Positions 9,634-18,745 of a stretch of DNA of 64,000 nucleotides are shown in pieces. Each line of letters opens with the position of its first letter. The first letter of the stretch is position 1. The translations under genes were made by a program, and so were the position numbers. The stretch comes from Halomonas huangheensis (GTDB taxonomy: Bacteria; Pseudomonadota; Gammaproteobacteria; Pseudomonadales; Halomonadaceae): NCBI RefSeq assembly GCF_001431725.1, contig NZ_CP013106.1, positions 4,650,001 through 4,714,000 of the forward strand, written 5' to 3'. The notes under the pieces were generated by a model. The model searched no databases. It was not told the DNA's origin and saw nothing but the letters and a program-made list of their open reading frames with translations.

Positions 9634-10497
9634 ATGGTTCACAGCATGACCGCCTTTGCCCGCCAGCAACACGATGCCGATTGGGGCACGCTACAGCTGG
9701 AGCTGCGCTCGGTGAACCAGCGCTATCTGGAACCTCATTTCCGCTTGCCGGAGGCATTGCGCGAGCTGGAATCCAGCTTCCGCGAAACCCTGCGCAACCG
9801 CCTGCACCGCGGCAAGGTGGAGTGCACTCTGCGCTTCGAGGCCAGTGAGGCCAACCAGACGTTGTCGGTCAATCAGGAGCGTCTCGCCGCATTGTCCTTC
9901 GCCCTCGACGAGGTACGTAGAACATTGCCTGATGCACCCATGCCCAATGCGCTGGCCCTGCTTGACCACCCCGGCGTGCTGCAGAGCTCAGGTCTCGACA
10001 TGGACGCCATCAAGCAGGCGACCACCACCCTGTTCGACCAGGCACTGAGTGACCTGATCGAGGGTCGTCAACGCGAGGGTGAGAAGCTCAAGAGCCTGAT
10101 AGAAGAGCGCCTTGCCTCGATCAGCGAATTGGTCGCTGAAGTGCGTGCACGCATGCCGGAAATTCTCCAGCGCCAGCGCACCCAACTCGAAGAGAAGCTG
10201 GCTGACCTGAGCGCCGAGCTGGACCCCCAGCGTCTCGAAGCAGAAGTGGTACTGATGGCTCACAAGGCTGATGTCGCCGAAGAGCTCGACCGCCTCGACA
10301 CCCACGTCACTGAAGTGGCCCGTCAGCTCAAGCAGAAGGGACCCGTCGGCCGCCGCCTCGACTTCCTGATGCAGGAACTCAACCGCGAGGCCAACACCCT
10401 GTCATCCAAGTCAGTGGTCGCCGACACCACCCGCTGCGCCGTGGAGCTCAAGGTGCTGATCGAACAGATGCGCGAGCAGATCCAGAATATAGAGTGA
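9634..10497 (+). CDS. yicC: YicC family endoribonuclease
   Basis: The 287-residue product begins MVHSMTAFAR, and carries ELRSVNQRYLE and the C-terminal GRRLDFLMQELNREANTLSSK typical of YicC. YicC proteins are RNA-cleaving enzymes linked to stationary-phase survival and small-RNA turnover. The start follows GAGGAGATATGCC. It faces away from rph, and no gmk follows here; gmk lies at 36364. Confidence 0.92.
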   Translation: MVHSMTAFARQQHDADWGTLQLELRSVNQRYLEPHFRLPEALRELESSFRETLRNRLHRGKVECTLRFEASEANQTLSVNQERLAALSFALDEVRRTLPDAPMPNALALLDHPGVLQSSGLDMDAIKQATTTLFDQALSDLIEGRQREGEKLKSLIEERLASISELVAEVRARMPEILQRQRTQLEEKLADLSAELDPQRLEAEVVLMAHKADVAEELDRLDTHVTEVARQLKQKGPVGRRLDFLMQELNREANTLSSKSVVADTTRCAVELKVLIEQMREQIQNIE

Positions 10498-10630
10498 CGC
10501 TTTGTGGCTTATGCCACATCACCAGTTTTCGGGTTGGATTCACAGTCGTACAGCATCCCTCCCCACCCGTATCCTGAGGTATGCTGGAGGCAAATATAAA
10601 TAGCCTGCTTACCACCTCGACGGAGCCCCC

Positions 10631-12067
10631 ATGTCCGCTGCCGACGCATCTCTTGCCGCATCGTCCCCCCCGCATGTGATCCTGCCAGAGCGCCCTTCCG
10701 CTCAGGTCATCGCCACGCTGGTCGCGGAACTCGAACCGCTGCTGGGCAAGCGGATTACCACCGCCCAGGGGATTCGTGATCAGCACGGACACGATGAATC
10801 CTGGCATCACCCCTCACCGCCGGATGCGGTGTGCTTTCCGCATTCGACCGAGGAAGTCTCGGCGGTGGTCAAGGCCTGTGCGCGGCTGGCCGTGCCGGTG
10901 ATTCCCTACGGCGTGGGCACCTCGATCGAGGGTCAGGTCATCGCCGTGCGCGGTGGGTTGTGTGTCGATCTATCGGCGATGAACCGGATCATCGAAGTAC
11001 GCCCCGAGGACATGGACGCCACGCTGCAGCCGGGGGTGACTCGCACCCAGTTGAACACCGACCTGCGCGCCACCGGGCTGTTCTTTTCCGTCGATCCGGG
11101 AGCCGATGCCAGCATGGGTGGCATGGCCTCGACCCGCGCCAGCGGCACCAATACCGTGCGCTATGGCACCATTCGCGACAATGTGCTGTCACTGACGGTG
11201 GTGATGGCGGATGGCCGTATCGTGCGCACCGGAGGGCGGGCACGCAAGTCTGCGGCAGGTTACGACCTGACTCACCTGATGATCGGTGCCGAGGGCACGC
11301 TGGGCATCATCACCGAGTTGACCGTCAAACTGCATGGGCTGCCTGAGGCGATCTCTTCCGCTACCGTGGCCTTCGAGGATGTCGAAGGCGCCGTCAACAG
11401 CGTGATTGCCTCGATCCAGTACGGCATCCCCATGGCGCGCATCGAGTTGCTCGACGCGCTGTCGATGCAGGCGGTCAATCGCTTCTCCCACCTCGACTAC
11501 GCCGAGAAGCCGACACTATTTCTCGAGTTCCACGGCACCCACGCCAGTGTGCGTGAACAGGCCGAGGCGCTGGCCGAGATCTGCAACGACTTCGGCGGCA
11601 GCGACTTCGCCTGGGCGACTCGCGAGGAAGACCGTCAGAAGCTGTGGCAGGCGCGCCATGATGCCGCCTACGCCGCCAAGCAACTGCGGCCGGGGATGGA
11701 GTTTCTCGCCACTGATATCTGCGTACCGATCTCGAAGCTCGCCGAGTGCATCGAAGCCACCCAGCAGGATGTCAGCGCAACCGGCCTGGTGGCGCCACTG
11801 CTGGGCCATGTCGGCGACGGCAACTTCCATCTGGTGGTGGTGATCGATCGCGACAGCGAACAGGAAATCGAGCAGCTCAAGGCCTTCAACGAACGCCTGG
11901 TCCAGCGCGCCCTGGCCGCCGGCGGCACCTGCACCGGCGAACACGGCATTGGCCTCGGTAAACGCCACTACATGACCAATGAACACGGCGAGGCACTGAG
12001 CGTGATGCGGGCGATCAAGATGGCCCTCGACCCACAGGGCATCATGAACCCGGGCAAGATGGTGTAA
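10631..12067 (+). CDS. FAD-binding D-2-hydroxyacid dehydrogenase (D-lactate/glycolate oxidase type)
   Basis: The 478-residue enzyme has the FAD-binding PCMH/VAO fold: VIPYGVGTSIEGQV (about 95-108), DPGADASMGGMASTRASG, and VRTGGRARKSAAGYDLTHL. The C-terminal domain ends with GHVGDGNFH, GEHGIGLGKR and DPQGIMNPGKM, hallmarks of cytochrome-linked D-lactate dehydrogenases and GlcD. It probably oxidises D-lactate or a similar 2-hydroxyacid and passes electrons to quinone or cytochrome. No GlcE or GlcF subunit genes are adjacent, which favours the single-subunit D-lactate dehydrogenase type. It stands alone between yicC and a convergent SWIM gene. Confidence 0.88.
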   Translation: MSAADASLAASSPPHVILPERPSAQVIATLVAELEPLLGKRITTAQGIRDQHGHDESWHHPSPPDAVCFPHSTEEVSAVVKACARLAVPVIPYGVGTSIEGQVIAVRGGLCVDLSAMNRIIEVRPEDMDATLQPGVTRTQLNTDLRATGLFFSVDPGADASMGGMASTRASGTNTVRYGTIRDNVLSLTVVMADGRIVRTGGRARKSAAGYDLTHLMIGAEGTLGIITELTVKLHGLPEAISSATVAFEDVEGAVNSVIASIQYGIPMARIELLDALSMQAVNRFSHLDYAEKPTLFLEFHGTHASVREQAEALAEICNDFGGSDFAWATREEDRQKLWQARHDAAYAAKQLRPGMEFLATDICVPISKLAECIEATQQDVSATGLVAPLLGHVGDGNFHLVVVIDRDSEQEIEQLKAFNERLVQRALAAGGTCTGEHGIGLGKRHYMTNEHGEALSVMRAIKMALDPQGIMNPGKMV

Positions 12068-12069
12068 CG

Positions 12070-13737
12070 TCACTCAAACCCGGCTTCATCCATATAACCG
12101 ATGAACTTGCGCTTCTTCTGGTGCACTTCACGCAATTCATCAATCGCATGCCTGAGTGTTTCCTGCTGTGTACTGGTCTTGAGCGTCTTGCGATAACGCT
12201 CAAGCAGGCCAATGGCATTGCGATAACCACGGTCATTGGCCTGCTCGACCTCGCCACGAATCAACTGCAGAAACAGCTCCAGACTATCCTCGGGACGATC
12301 CTTGAGTCTGGCGAGTAACTGACGAACGGTTGTCGGTGTCGTGTGCCACTGGCGACAGATGGCCAGCGCCGCATCGGTATCACCCTCGGCAAGATGAATT
12401 TCCACCAGCTGTGTGGCTTCTCGACAGATGTTGAGCGGGAATCGGGAAGAGCAGGAAATGGTGGATTGCGGCTCCGGCAGTTTCGCACTCAGCCCATCCA
12501 CAACGCGCTGGCGATACTGGCTATCCAACCGCTGGTAATCACTCAGCTCACGTGTCTGCTGATAGATCCGCCATTGCAGCTCGGCGGCTTCATCAGCCTT
12601 TTCCTGGTGCTCCCATAGCGTCACTCTCAGCCTATCGACGTCTGCCTGCCATCTACCAGTGCTGGAGTGGGCCTCATCCGCCAACTCGAGCCAGTGTTCG
12701 GCGAGATCCCATGCCTGATGTTCGATACAGTCACGTACCGCATGTATACAATCCATCCGCTGATTGGCGGTCTTGCGATATAGAGAGAGGACAGCTTCCA
12801 GATCACCGCGTTGCCGGGCATCTTCCAGCAAGGGATCACGTATCCGAGAGAAACGAAATGTCAGGCTCCAATCACTACCGGCAGGGGGCTTCGGTAGCGC
12901 ATCCCACTGCTGGCGCAGAATGGCAAGAAAAGCCGCCATCCCTTCATCGCCCAGCACCTCACGATAGGCCTCGGGAATCGGCGCGTACCAGTCCTCCCTT
13001 TCTCGGCCATCATGGGCAAATGAAAGTTCATGGAGATATTGCGCCTTGTGCTGTGCAGACCAATCGAGGCGCTGCATGGCTTCGATGTGCAATTCCTTGA
13101 GTGTTCCCTCGCAATGCAGTCGGAAACCGCCGGAATCATCAATGGTCTCAAGCGCACGGTACAAGCGAGTCTGGGCGTAATCGACCAGCTTCAACAGTTG
13201 CTCAGGGGACAATAGCGGCGCCTGGCTTTCCAGCAGGTCCATAAGCGGCTCGGCACGCGAGAAATACGTGCTCACCTGCGCATATCGGAACAGCCCATCA
13301 CGGGGAAAAGGAAAGGCCGCCGTAATGCGCTTCTTCAGCTCGGCGGGCGCAATCGCCGCTTCAACCGTACTCTCCCTGGCAACAGCCTTTCCGCCAACAC
13401 TTTTCCCGGAAGAACTCTTCTCAGCCGGAGCCTCAACAGGCTCTCCATTCAGTTCGGCACGATAGGCCAGGGCGGCAGCCACACAATGCTTACAGAAATC
13501 GAAGCCGCCCGACGCCGGGCAGATACAGACACCATCCAGGCCATTGCGGCTCAGCGTCAGATCAGCACGATAGACCTGGCTGCCATCCACTACAGCAACG
13601 ATACGACTTCCGGTTCGATCAAGATCGCGTACCCGTCCCTGACGGTAGTATTTTTCTCCCCGCGCAAAAGCCCCCCCACCGGCCAGGCGGGCCAGGTGCT
13701 TATCGGACAGGAACGACATTTCCTCGTCATGGGTCAT
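12070..13737 (-). CDS. SWIM zinc-finger domain protein of unknown function
   Basis: About 555 residues. A SWIM zinc finger is visible near residues 71-84: CIC, then FCKHC (CxC...CxH pattern). The rest looks helical and repeat-like, with many Trp, Leu and Arg. SWIM domains bind DNA or proteins, but no enzymatic domain is recognisable. The ATG at 13737 is preferred over a TTG at 13749; ATG 13719 is also possible. Its stop lies two bases from the stop of the convergent dehydrogenase. Directly upstream on the same strand is a decayed gene fragment, so it may once have been part of a larger unit. Confidence 0.75.
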   Translation of the reverse strand: MTHDEEMSFLSDKHLARLAGGGAFARGEKYYRQGRVRDLDRTGSRIVAVVDGSQVYRADLTLSRNGLDGVCICPASGGFDFCKHCVAAALAYRAELNGEPVEAPAEKSSSGKSVGGKAVARESTVEAAIAPAELKKRITAAFPFPRDGLFRYAQVSTYFSRAEPLMDLLESQAPLLSPEQLLKLVDYAQTRLYRALETIDDSGGFRLHCEGTLKELHIEAMQRLDWSAQHKAQYLHELSFAHDGREREDWYAPIPEAYREVLGDEGMAAFLAILRQQWDALPKPPAGSDWSLTFRFSRIRDPLLEDARQRGDLEAVLSLYRKTANQRMDCIHAVRDCIEHQAWDLAEHWLELADEAHSSTGRWQADVDRLRVTLWEHQEKADEAAELQWRIYQQTRELSDYQRLDSQYRQRVVDGLSAKLPEPQSTISCSSRFPLNICREATQLVEIHLAEGDTDAALAICRQWHTTPTTVRQLLARLKDRPEDSLELFLQLIRGEVEQANDRGYRNAIGLLERYRKTLKTSTQQETLRHAIDELREVHQKKRKFIGYMDEAGFE

Positions 13738-13782
13738 AGGGTCAATCAACTCGGCTCTCGATTGTGTTTCATCTCGTTTGTT

Positions 13783-14020
13783 TCACTTACCGCAACCTTC
13801 TTGTTCTTCGCTCGCCAGCATGTTCATGATCAAGCGAATCATGGTGTCCTTGTTGGTGGGATCGGACTCGGCCAACAGACCCTCATCATAGCGTTGCAGC
13901 AGAAAGGTCTGCGCATAGCGGCTGACGATATCCACCAGGCCACGCCCACTGGCGAACTATCCGGAAATCCCGGAGAGTTGCCTCGCGCTCCAGCTAGACG
14001 TTGTTATAGATATTTTCCAT
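13783..14020 (-). pseudogene. broken gene remnant of unknown family
   Basis: Reading leftward, one frame gives MENIYNNV, then a TAG stop, then LEREATLRDFRIV. A second frame, just after a stop, continues as FASGRGLVDIVSRYAQTFLL, then about 40 charged residues ending EEQEGCGK and TGA (13783-13785). The coding-like composition of both pieces, the in-frame stop and the frame shift between them suggest a decayed 3' end of a once longer gene. I do not recognise the family. Confidence 0.5.
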
Positions 14021-14113
14021 GAGGATAGCACTGAGGGTGTCTCCTCTACGGTCGATTCACCGGGGCAGGCTTATCACGGCGAAATCCAGCACATATCGAT
14101 ACTATCGACATGA

Positions 14114-14160
14114 CAAGGCCACGTGTCGATAGAAGCAGATTCCATCGACACGTGGCCTTG
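14114..14160 (-). terminator. strong hairpin after the tct/PLP operon
   Basis: CAAGGCCACGTGTCGAT (14114-14130) and its exact complement (14144-14160) form a 17-bp stem with a 13-base loop, 38 bases past the aminotransferase stop. No clear T run follows, so it may terminate, protect the mRNA 3' end, or be a recombination or binding site. Confidence 0.65.
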
Positions 14161-14197
14161 AAGCGTTATCGCTCCAGTTATTGCACTACTTATTGCA

Positions 14198-15499
14198 CTA
14201 CCGAGCCGCCAGAATCTCCTTCAATGCCGCCAGACACTGGTCTACTTCGTCGAAGGTGTTGTAGTGGGCCAGTGAGATGCGCGTTACCGACGGCAGTCCC
14301 AGCGGGCGCAGGATATTACCGGAGAAGGTGTCGTCCTTGCGGGCATGCACGCGGATGCCGTGCTCGTCGAGCCGGGCGACGATCTCCACCGCATCACGCC
14401 CTTCCACCGCGAAGGACACCACGCCTTCCCGCCATGGGGAGTCGGCTTCGCCGATCAGACGCACGCCGGGTAGTCGGGCCAGGCCATCCAGGTTTTCGGT
14501 GCCGTGAATCACTCGGGTGGTCAGGGCGATTTCCTGGGCGTGCATGGCGCGTGCGGCGGCCAGCAGGCGTTCGCGACGTGATGTCGCCTCGCTGAAATGC
14601 CCGCCCAGCCATGCCAGATAGTCGACCATCTCGCTGACGGCGGCGAAGGCTGCCGGGTCACGGCTTCCCAGTTCCCAGGCGTCGTCCGGCTTGCCCAGCA
14701 AACGGTCGTGATCCACGCGGCTGAGCCGGGGTGACAGCCACGCATAGCCGTTGTTGAAGTGGCAGAAGGTCTTGTACATCGACACCACATAGCCATCGAC
14801 GCCGTAATCGGCCACGTCGATATCGCCGTGCGGGGCATGCTGAATGCCATCGACGATGATGTAGCAATCCGGGGCAACGGCTCGAATGGCGGCGGCGATG
14901 GCGGCAACGTCCTGGGCCATGCCGGTGACCGGACTGGTGTGCAGGATGCTGGCGACGCGGGTATCCGCTCGCACCACCCTGGCATAGTGCTCGGCGGTTA
15001 CACGGCCACTGCTGGTATCGAACGGCACCGTCAACCATTCACGACCGGTACGTCGTGCCCATTGGGCAGTACCGTCGAAGCTGGAGGGATGCTCCAGTTC
15101 ACAGGCGACGATGCTGCCACCTTCCGCAGCCGCTGTGGCGGCGGCACGAATCAGGCGAAACAGGCATTCGCTGCCGGTCTCGCCGCTGATGATCACACCG
15201 TCCTCGGCACCGAAGAACTCACGCAGTGCCTCGCGCCCGTCCTCAACCCGTTGCTCGATGGCCCGTGAGGCGTCGTTGTCACGGTGCGCGTTGTCCGGCA
15301 CGGCGGCGATCTCCGCCACACGTTGCACAACGGCCTTGAGGGTCAGTGAACCACCGGCATTCTCGAAGAACACGCGCTTGCCGGTATAGGGGCACTGCTC
15401 GACATGATGAAAGCGCTCGCGGATCGCGCTCAATAACTCGCCGGAAATGCCATCGCTCAGCGTATCGGGCTGTGCGACCCGGTCAGGGGGTGTTGTCAT
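14198..15499 (-). CDS. class V aminotransferase / cysteine-desulfurase-like PLP enzyme
   Basis: The 433-residue protein has PLP fold type I features: FFENAGGSL near 44-52, an Asp at about 217 (IIVDGIQHAPHG) and the likely PLP lysine K243 in SMYKTF. The C-terminus HYNTFDEVDQCL matches the second PLP enzyme at 22763, so the two are paralogues. Family members include cysteine desulfurases, isopenicillin-N epimerase-like enzymes and the VC1184 group, so the reaction is open: lyase, epimerase or transaminase. The start follows GGAG at 8 bases. It is the last gene of the tctC-tctB-tctA operon, so it probably acts on the imported compound. Confidence 0.8.
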   Translation of the reverse strand: MTTPPDRVAQPDTLSDGISGELLSAIRERFHHVEQCPYTGKRVFFENAGGSLTLKAVVQRVAEIAAVPDNAHRDNDASRAIEQRVEDGREALREFFGAEDGVIISGETGSECLFRLIRAAATAAAEGGSIVACELEHPSSFDGTAQWARRTGREWLTVPFDTSSGRVTAEHYARVVRADTRVASILHTSPVTGMAQDVAAIAAAIRAVAPDCYIIVDGIQHAPHGDIDVADYGVDGYVVSMYKTFCHFNNGYAWLSPRLSRVDHDRLLGKPDDAWELGSRDPAAFAAVSEMVDYLAWLGGHFSEATSRRERLLAAARAMHAQEIALTTRVIHGTENLDGLARLPGVRLIGEADSPWREGVVSFAVEGRDAVEIVARLDEHGIRVHARKDDTFSGNILRPLGLPSVTRISLAHYNTFDEVDQCLAALKEILAAR

Positions 15500-15529
15500 G
15501 TTGTCAGCTCCAGCATCCAGAAGGAAAAA

Positions 15530-17023
15530 TCACGCAACGGCGCCCTGACGCTGTCGCCAGCGACGCCACAGCGGAATGACCAAAGCCAGCACCACCAGCA
15601 GGCACAGCGCCAGTGATAGCGGGCGGGTGAAGAAGGTGGTGATATCCCACTGGGAAATCTGCATCGCGCGGCGGAAGTTGACCTCCAGAATCGGTCCGAG
15701 GATCAAGGCGATGACCAGCGGTGCGGCGGGATAGCGCCAGCGCTCCATGAAGTAGCCCAGCAAGCCGCAGCCGACCGCCAGCCACACATCAAACATCTCG
15801 TTACGCAGCGCGTAGGTACCGACCACGCTGAACAGCAGGATCAGCGGGCCAAGCACGGCTCCCGGCACGCGCGTGACCTGAACCATATAGCGACACAGCC
15901 ACAAGCCGAGCACGGCAAACATCAGATTGGCGAACAGCAGAGACACGATCAGGGTGTAGGTGCTCTCGGCATGCTGAGTGAACAGCGAGGGGCCGGGAAT
16001 CATGCCGTGAATTGTCAGGCCACCGACAAAGACGGCGGTGACGGCATTGCCGGGAATCCCCAGCGTCAGTGTCGGAATCAGGGTGCCGCCGGTCACCGCA
16101 TTGTTGGCCGCCTCCGACGCCGCTACGCCTTCGATCTCACCCTTGCCGAAATTCTCGGGGTTGGGCGCGTGACGGCGCGCTTCGTTGTAGGAGATGAAGG
16201 CCGCGATGCTGGTCCCGGCACCCGGCAGAATACCGACAATCGAGCCGATCACCGAGGAACGACACAAGGTGCGAAAGCAGCGCTTGAGGTCGGCCCAGTA
16301 CGGCAGATTGCGACCCGCCAGGCGCTGGGCCTTTCCCGACAGCACTCCGCCACTGCGCGGAATACACAGGTTGAAGGCCTGGGATACCGAGAACAGGCCG
16401 ATCAATACCGGCAGCAGCGGTACGCCATCGAACAGTTCACTGCGACCGAAGGTGTAGCGCTGTTCGCCGGTGAAGGCATCGAGGCCCACGGTGGCCAGAA
16501 TCAACCCCAGCGCCGCCGCCAATACGCCCTTCACTGGTCGCTCGGACACCACCCCGACAATCGTCACCAGGCCGAAGATGGCCAGCCAGGTGTATTCCTG
16601 CGGGCCGAAGGCCAGTGCGACCTTCGACAAGGGCGGTGCGATGGCCAGCAGCACGAAGACACTGACCAGGCCGCCGAACAGCGATGCCAGGGTCGCCATG
16701 CCGATCGCCTCGCCACCTCGTCCCGCCACCGCCATCGGATAGCCATCCAGCGCCGTGGCAATCGAGGCATCGGTGCCGGGGGTTCGCAGCAGAATCGCCG
16801 TTACCGAGCCTCCGTAGACCGAGCTGACATACACGGCACCAAGCAGGATCAGTGCCAGCTCCGGCGGCATATTGAAGGTAATGGGGATGCACAGTGCCAC
16901 CCCCATGGTCGAGGAAAGCCCCGGCAGGGAGCCGATCAGAATGCCGGCCAGAGTGCCCAACACCAGCGTCAACAATGCCGCGGGCGCCACCACATTGGCG
17001 AAGGCCGTTACCAGGATATCCAT
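15530..17023 (-). CDS. tctA: tripartite tricarboxylate transporter, large permease TctA
   Basis: The 497-residue protein has about twelve hydrophobic segments and the family motifs LIGSLPGLSSTMGVAL near the N-terminus and GILPGAGTSIAAFISY in the middle. TctA is the main transport subunit of sodium- or proton-driven uptake systems that use a periplasmic binding protein. It follows tctB by about 60 bases and precedes the class V PLP-enzyme gene by 30 bases. The substrate is not predictable: the family takes up citrate, other carboxylates and many aromatic or sulfonated acids. Confidence 0.93.
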   Translation of the reverse strand: MDILVTAFANVVAPAALLTLVLGTLAGILIGSLPGLSSTMGVALCIPITFNMPPELALILLGAVYVSSVYGGSVTAILLRTPGTDASIATALDGYPMAVAGRGGEAIGMATLASLFGGLVSVFVLLAIAPPLSKVALAFGPQEYTWLAIFGLVTIVGVVSERPVKGVLAAALGLILATVGLDAFTGEQRYTFGRSELFDGVPLLPVLIGLFSVSQAFNLCIPRSGGVLSGKAQRLAGRNLPYWADLKRCFRTLCRSSVIGSIVGILPGAGTSIAAFISYNEARRHAPNPENFGKGEIEGVAASEAANNAVTGGTLIPTLTLGIPGNAVTAVFVGGLTIHGMIPGPSLFTQHAESTYTLIVSLLFANLMFAVLGLWLCRYMVQVTRVPGAVLGPLILLFSVVGTYALRNEMFDVWLAVGCGLLGYFMERWRYPAAPLVIALILGPILEVNFRRAMQISQWDITTFFTRPLSLALCLLVVLALVIPLWRRWRQRQGAVA

Positions 17024-17086
17024 GCAATAGTCCTAATTTCTACAGGCTGGGTTACAGGCCCGGTTTGCTGCAGGTTCAACTCAGAC

Positions 17087-17530
17087 TCAGCTTGCCAGCA
17101 GCCCCATCGGCAGCGGTACCGCCAGTAGGTAAGCGAAGACGAGATAGAGGATCAGCGTAAAGCCGCAGGCCAGCATCACTGCCGCCAGCCAACTCAGGCG
17201 TGCCAGTACTTTCAGGGTGAAGAGCAGAAACAGCGGCACCACGATAAAGGTGCCCAACGGCTCCATCAGCGCCAGCAGGGCCAACAGCCCCAGGCACCAC
17301 AACCCCATGCGCTGGCGGTCGAAGGGTGTCGGTTGCTCCCCGTCCTCCCTCCGGGCCGCCTCCCCGCGGCAGGTCAGCGCCAGCCAGCCACAGGCCAGCA
17401 AACCCAGGCCGCCGCTGATGAGCGGGAAGACTCCCGCATCACCACGCATGTTCCAGCCCACCACCATCACCGCGAAGCAGGCGACGGCAGCAACCAACGT
17501 CACCAGCCGATCAATGCGATACAGTGTCAT
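17087..17530 (-). CDS. tctB: tripartite tricarboxylate transporter, small permease TctB
   Basis: The 147-residue protein has four strongly hydrophobic helices and a charged loop (about 55-72), the normal form of TctB. It partners TctA in the inner membrane. Its ATG overlaps the tctC stop by 4 bases (ATGA), so they are translationally coupled. Confidence 0.88.
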   Translation of the reverse strand: MTLYRIDRLVTLVAAVACFAVMVVGWNMRGDAGVFPLISGGLGLLACGWLALTCRGEAARREDGEQPTPFDRQRMGLWCLGLLALLALMEPLGTFIVVPLFLLFTLKVLARLSWLAAVMLACGFTLILYLVFAYLLAVPLPMGLLAS

Positions 17531-18555
17531 TGTTCAATCCACGGTTCCTGATCCCAGATCGCCTTGAGACGATCATGGCTATCCTTCAGGGATTGCGCAT
17601 ATTCCTCGCCGTAGATCGGCTCCAGCGGCATGTTGAGCCGTGCCAGCTCCGCCTCGAATTCAGGGTTCTCGATCACCTGCTGCGTTACGTCGAGCAGGCG
17701 CTGGTAGACCTCATCCGGTACCCCCGCCGGCAACGCCAGTCCGCGCGAGGCAGAGGACACCACGTCATAGCCCAGCTCTTCGCCGGTCGGCACATCGGGA
17801 ATCGCTTCCATCCGCTGGTTCGACCACACCGCCAGGCCGCGAACGGCGCCATCATTGATATGCGCGGCGGCTTCCGACATGTTGCCCTCGAAGGCATCGA
17901 TATGCCCGCCGAGCAGAGCGGCGGTCGCCTCGGCATTGCCATTGAAGGATACGAAGTTGAGTTCGATACCGGCATCGCCGGCAAAGTTGAGTGCGGCAAG
18001 GTGGTCATCACCGCCGACGCCTTCGTGGGAAACGGTGACCGAACGTGGCTCGGCCTCCACCGCCTCGACCAGATCATCCAGCGTCTGCCAGGGACTGTCT
18101 GCGGCGACGGCCAGCACGCCGGGATCGGTGACGACATTGGCCAGCGGCTGAAGGTCATCCATGCTGTAACCGACCGTCTCGGCACGGGTGAAGGGATGTG
18201 TTTCCACCGACGGGGAATTGATCAGACCGATGGTATAGCCGTCCGGGTCGGAGTTGGCCAGATACACCCAGCCCAACTCACCGCCCGCGCCAGGCTTGTT
18301 GACCACCACGACACGCTGGCCCAGTTGTTCCTCGGCATATTTGGCAAAGATCCTCGCCATGGTGTCGGTGCTGCCACCGGCGCCATAGGCCACGATCATC
18401 TGAATGGGTTTGCTCGGGTAATCCTCGGCCAGAGCGGACTGGGACATCCCCAGCGCCAGACCGAACGCGGCCAGCGCCACGCTTCCATGTTTTATAAACG
18501 AATGCTTTATGAATGAGTGTTTTACACGTCCGCGTTGCATGAATGGAAGCTGCAT
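17527..18555 (-). CDS. tctC: tripartite tricarboxylate transporter substrate-binding protein TctC (Bug family)
   Basis: This 342-residue periplasmic protein has an unusually long n-region with a duplicated KHSFI segment, then a Sec signal ending SALA at about residue 43. The mature part begins EDYPSKPIQMIVAYGAGGSTD, followed by VVNKPGAGGELG, both Bug-family marks. Bug proteins trap carboxylated or zwitterionic solutes. An AAGGAGA site precedes the ATG. It is the first gene of the operon and diverges from the LysR gene, which probably controls it. Confidence 0.92.
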   Translation of the reverse strand: MQLPFMQRGRVKHSFIKHSFIKHGSVALAAFGLALGMSQSALAEDYPSKPIQMIVAYGAGGSTDTMARIFAKYAEEQLGQRVVVVNKPGAGGELGWVYLANSDPDGYTIGLINSPSVETHPFTRAETVGYSMDDLQPLANVVTDPGVLAVAADSPWQTLDDLVEAVEAEPRSVTVSHEGVGGDDHLAALNFAGDAGIELNFVSFNGNAEATAALLGGHIDAFEGNMSEAAAHINDGAVRGLAVWSNQRMEAIPDVPTGEELGYDVVSSASRGLALPAGVPDEVYQRLLDVTQQVIENPEFEAELARLNMPLEPIYGEEYAQSLKDSHDRLKAIWDQEPWIEQ

Positions 18556-18682
18556 GGTGATGACTCTCCTTATTGGCGTTATTCGAGTGGCCTGCCGGTG
18601 AACAGCAAGTGCGACAGACCACCAGTGAGTCTTCCAGGCTGCAGGTAGCTACAGCGTCAAATCACTATAGAAGTCTTGCAAA

Positions 18683-18709
18683 GATGAAAAAAAGCGAATT
18701 AATTTCATC
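18683..18709. promoter_or_regulatory. candidate LysR operator in the tctC/lysR divergent promoter
   Basis: GATGAAA (18683-18689) and TTTCATC (18703-18709) form a 7-bp dyad separated by 13 AT-rich bases. Its place between divergent genes, just before the LysR start, fits a LysR-type regulator recognition site, where an interrupted AT-rich dyad is usual. Confidence 0.5.
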
Positions 18710-18745
18710 CTTATACATTCATAAAATTCACCAACGGTGACCTTC

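Larger units (their letters stand above)
13738..14197. other. non-coding stretch between the SWIM gene and the PLP-enzyme operon
   Basis: These 460 bases hold no intact gene. They contain a decayed minus-strand coding remnant (13783-14020), a perfect 17-bp inverted repeat (14114-14160) and a short direct repeat of TTATTGCACTAC (about 14179-14202) that overlaps the end of the aminotransferase gene. Confidence 0.7.

Noticed and set aside
15971..17128. 385-codon frame opposite tctA
   Set aside because: It is the antisense of a clearly coding membrane protein gene, with Arg/Gln/Gly bias typical of a shadow frame.
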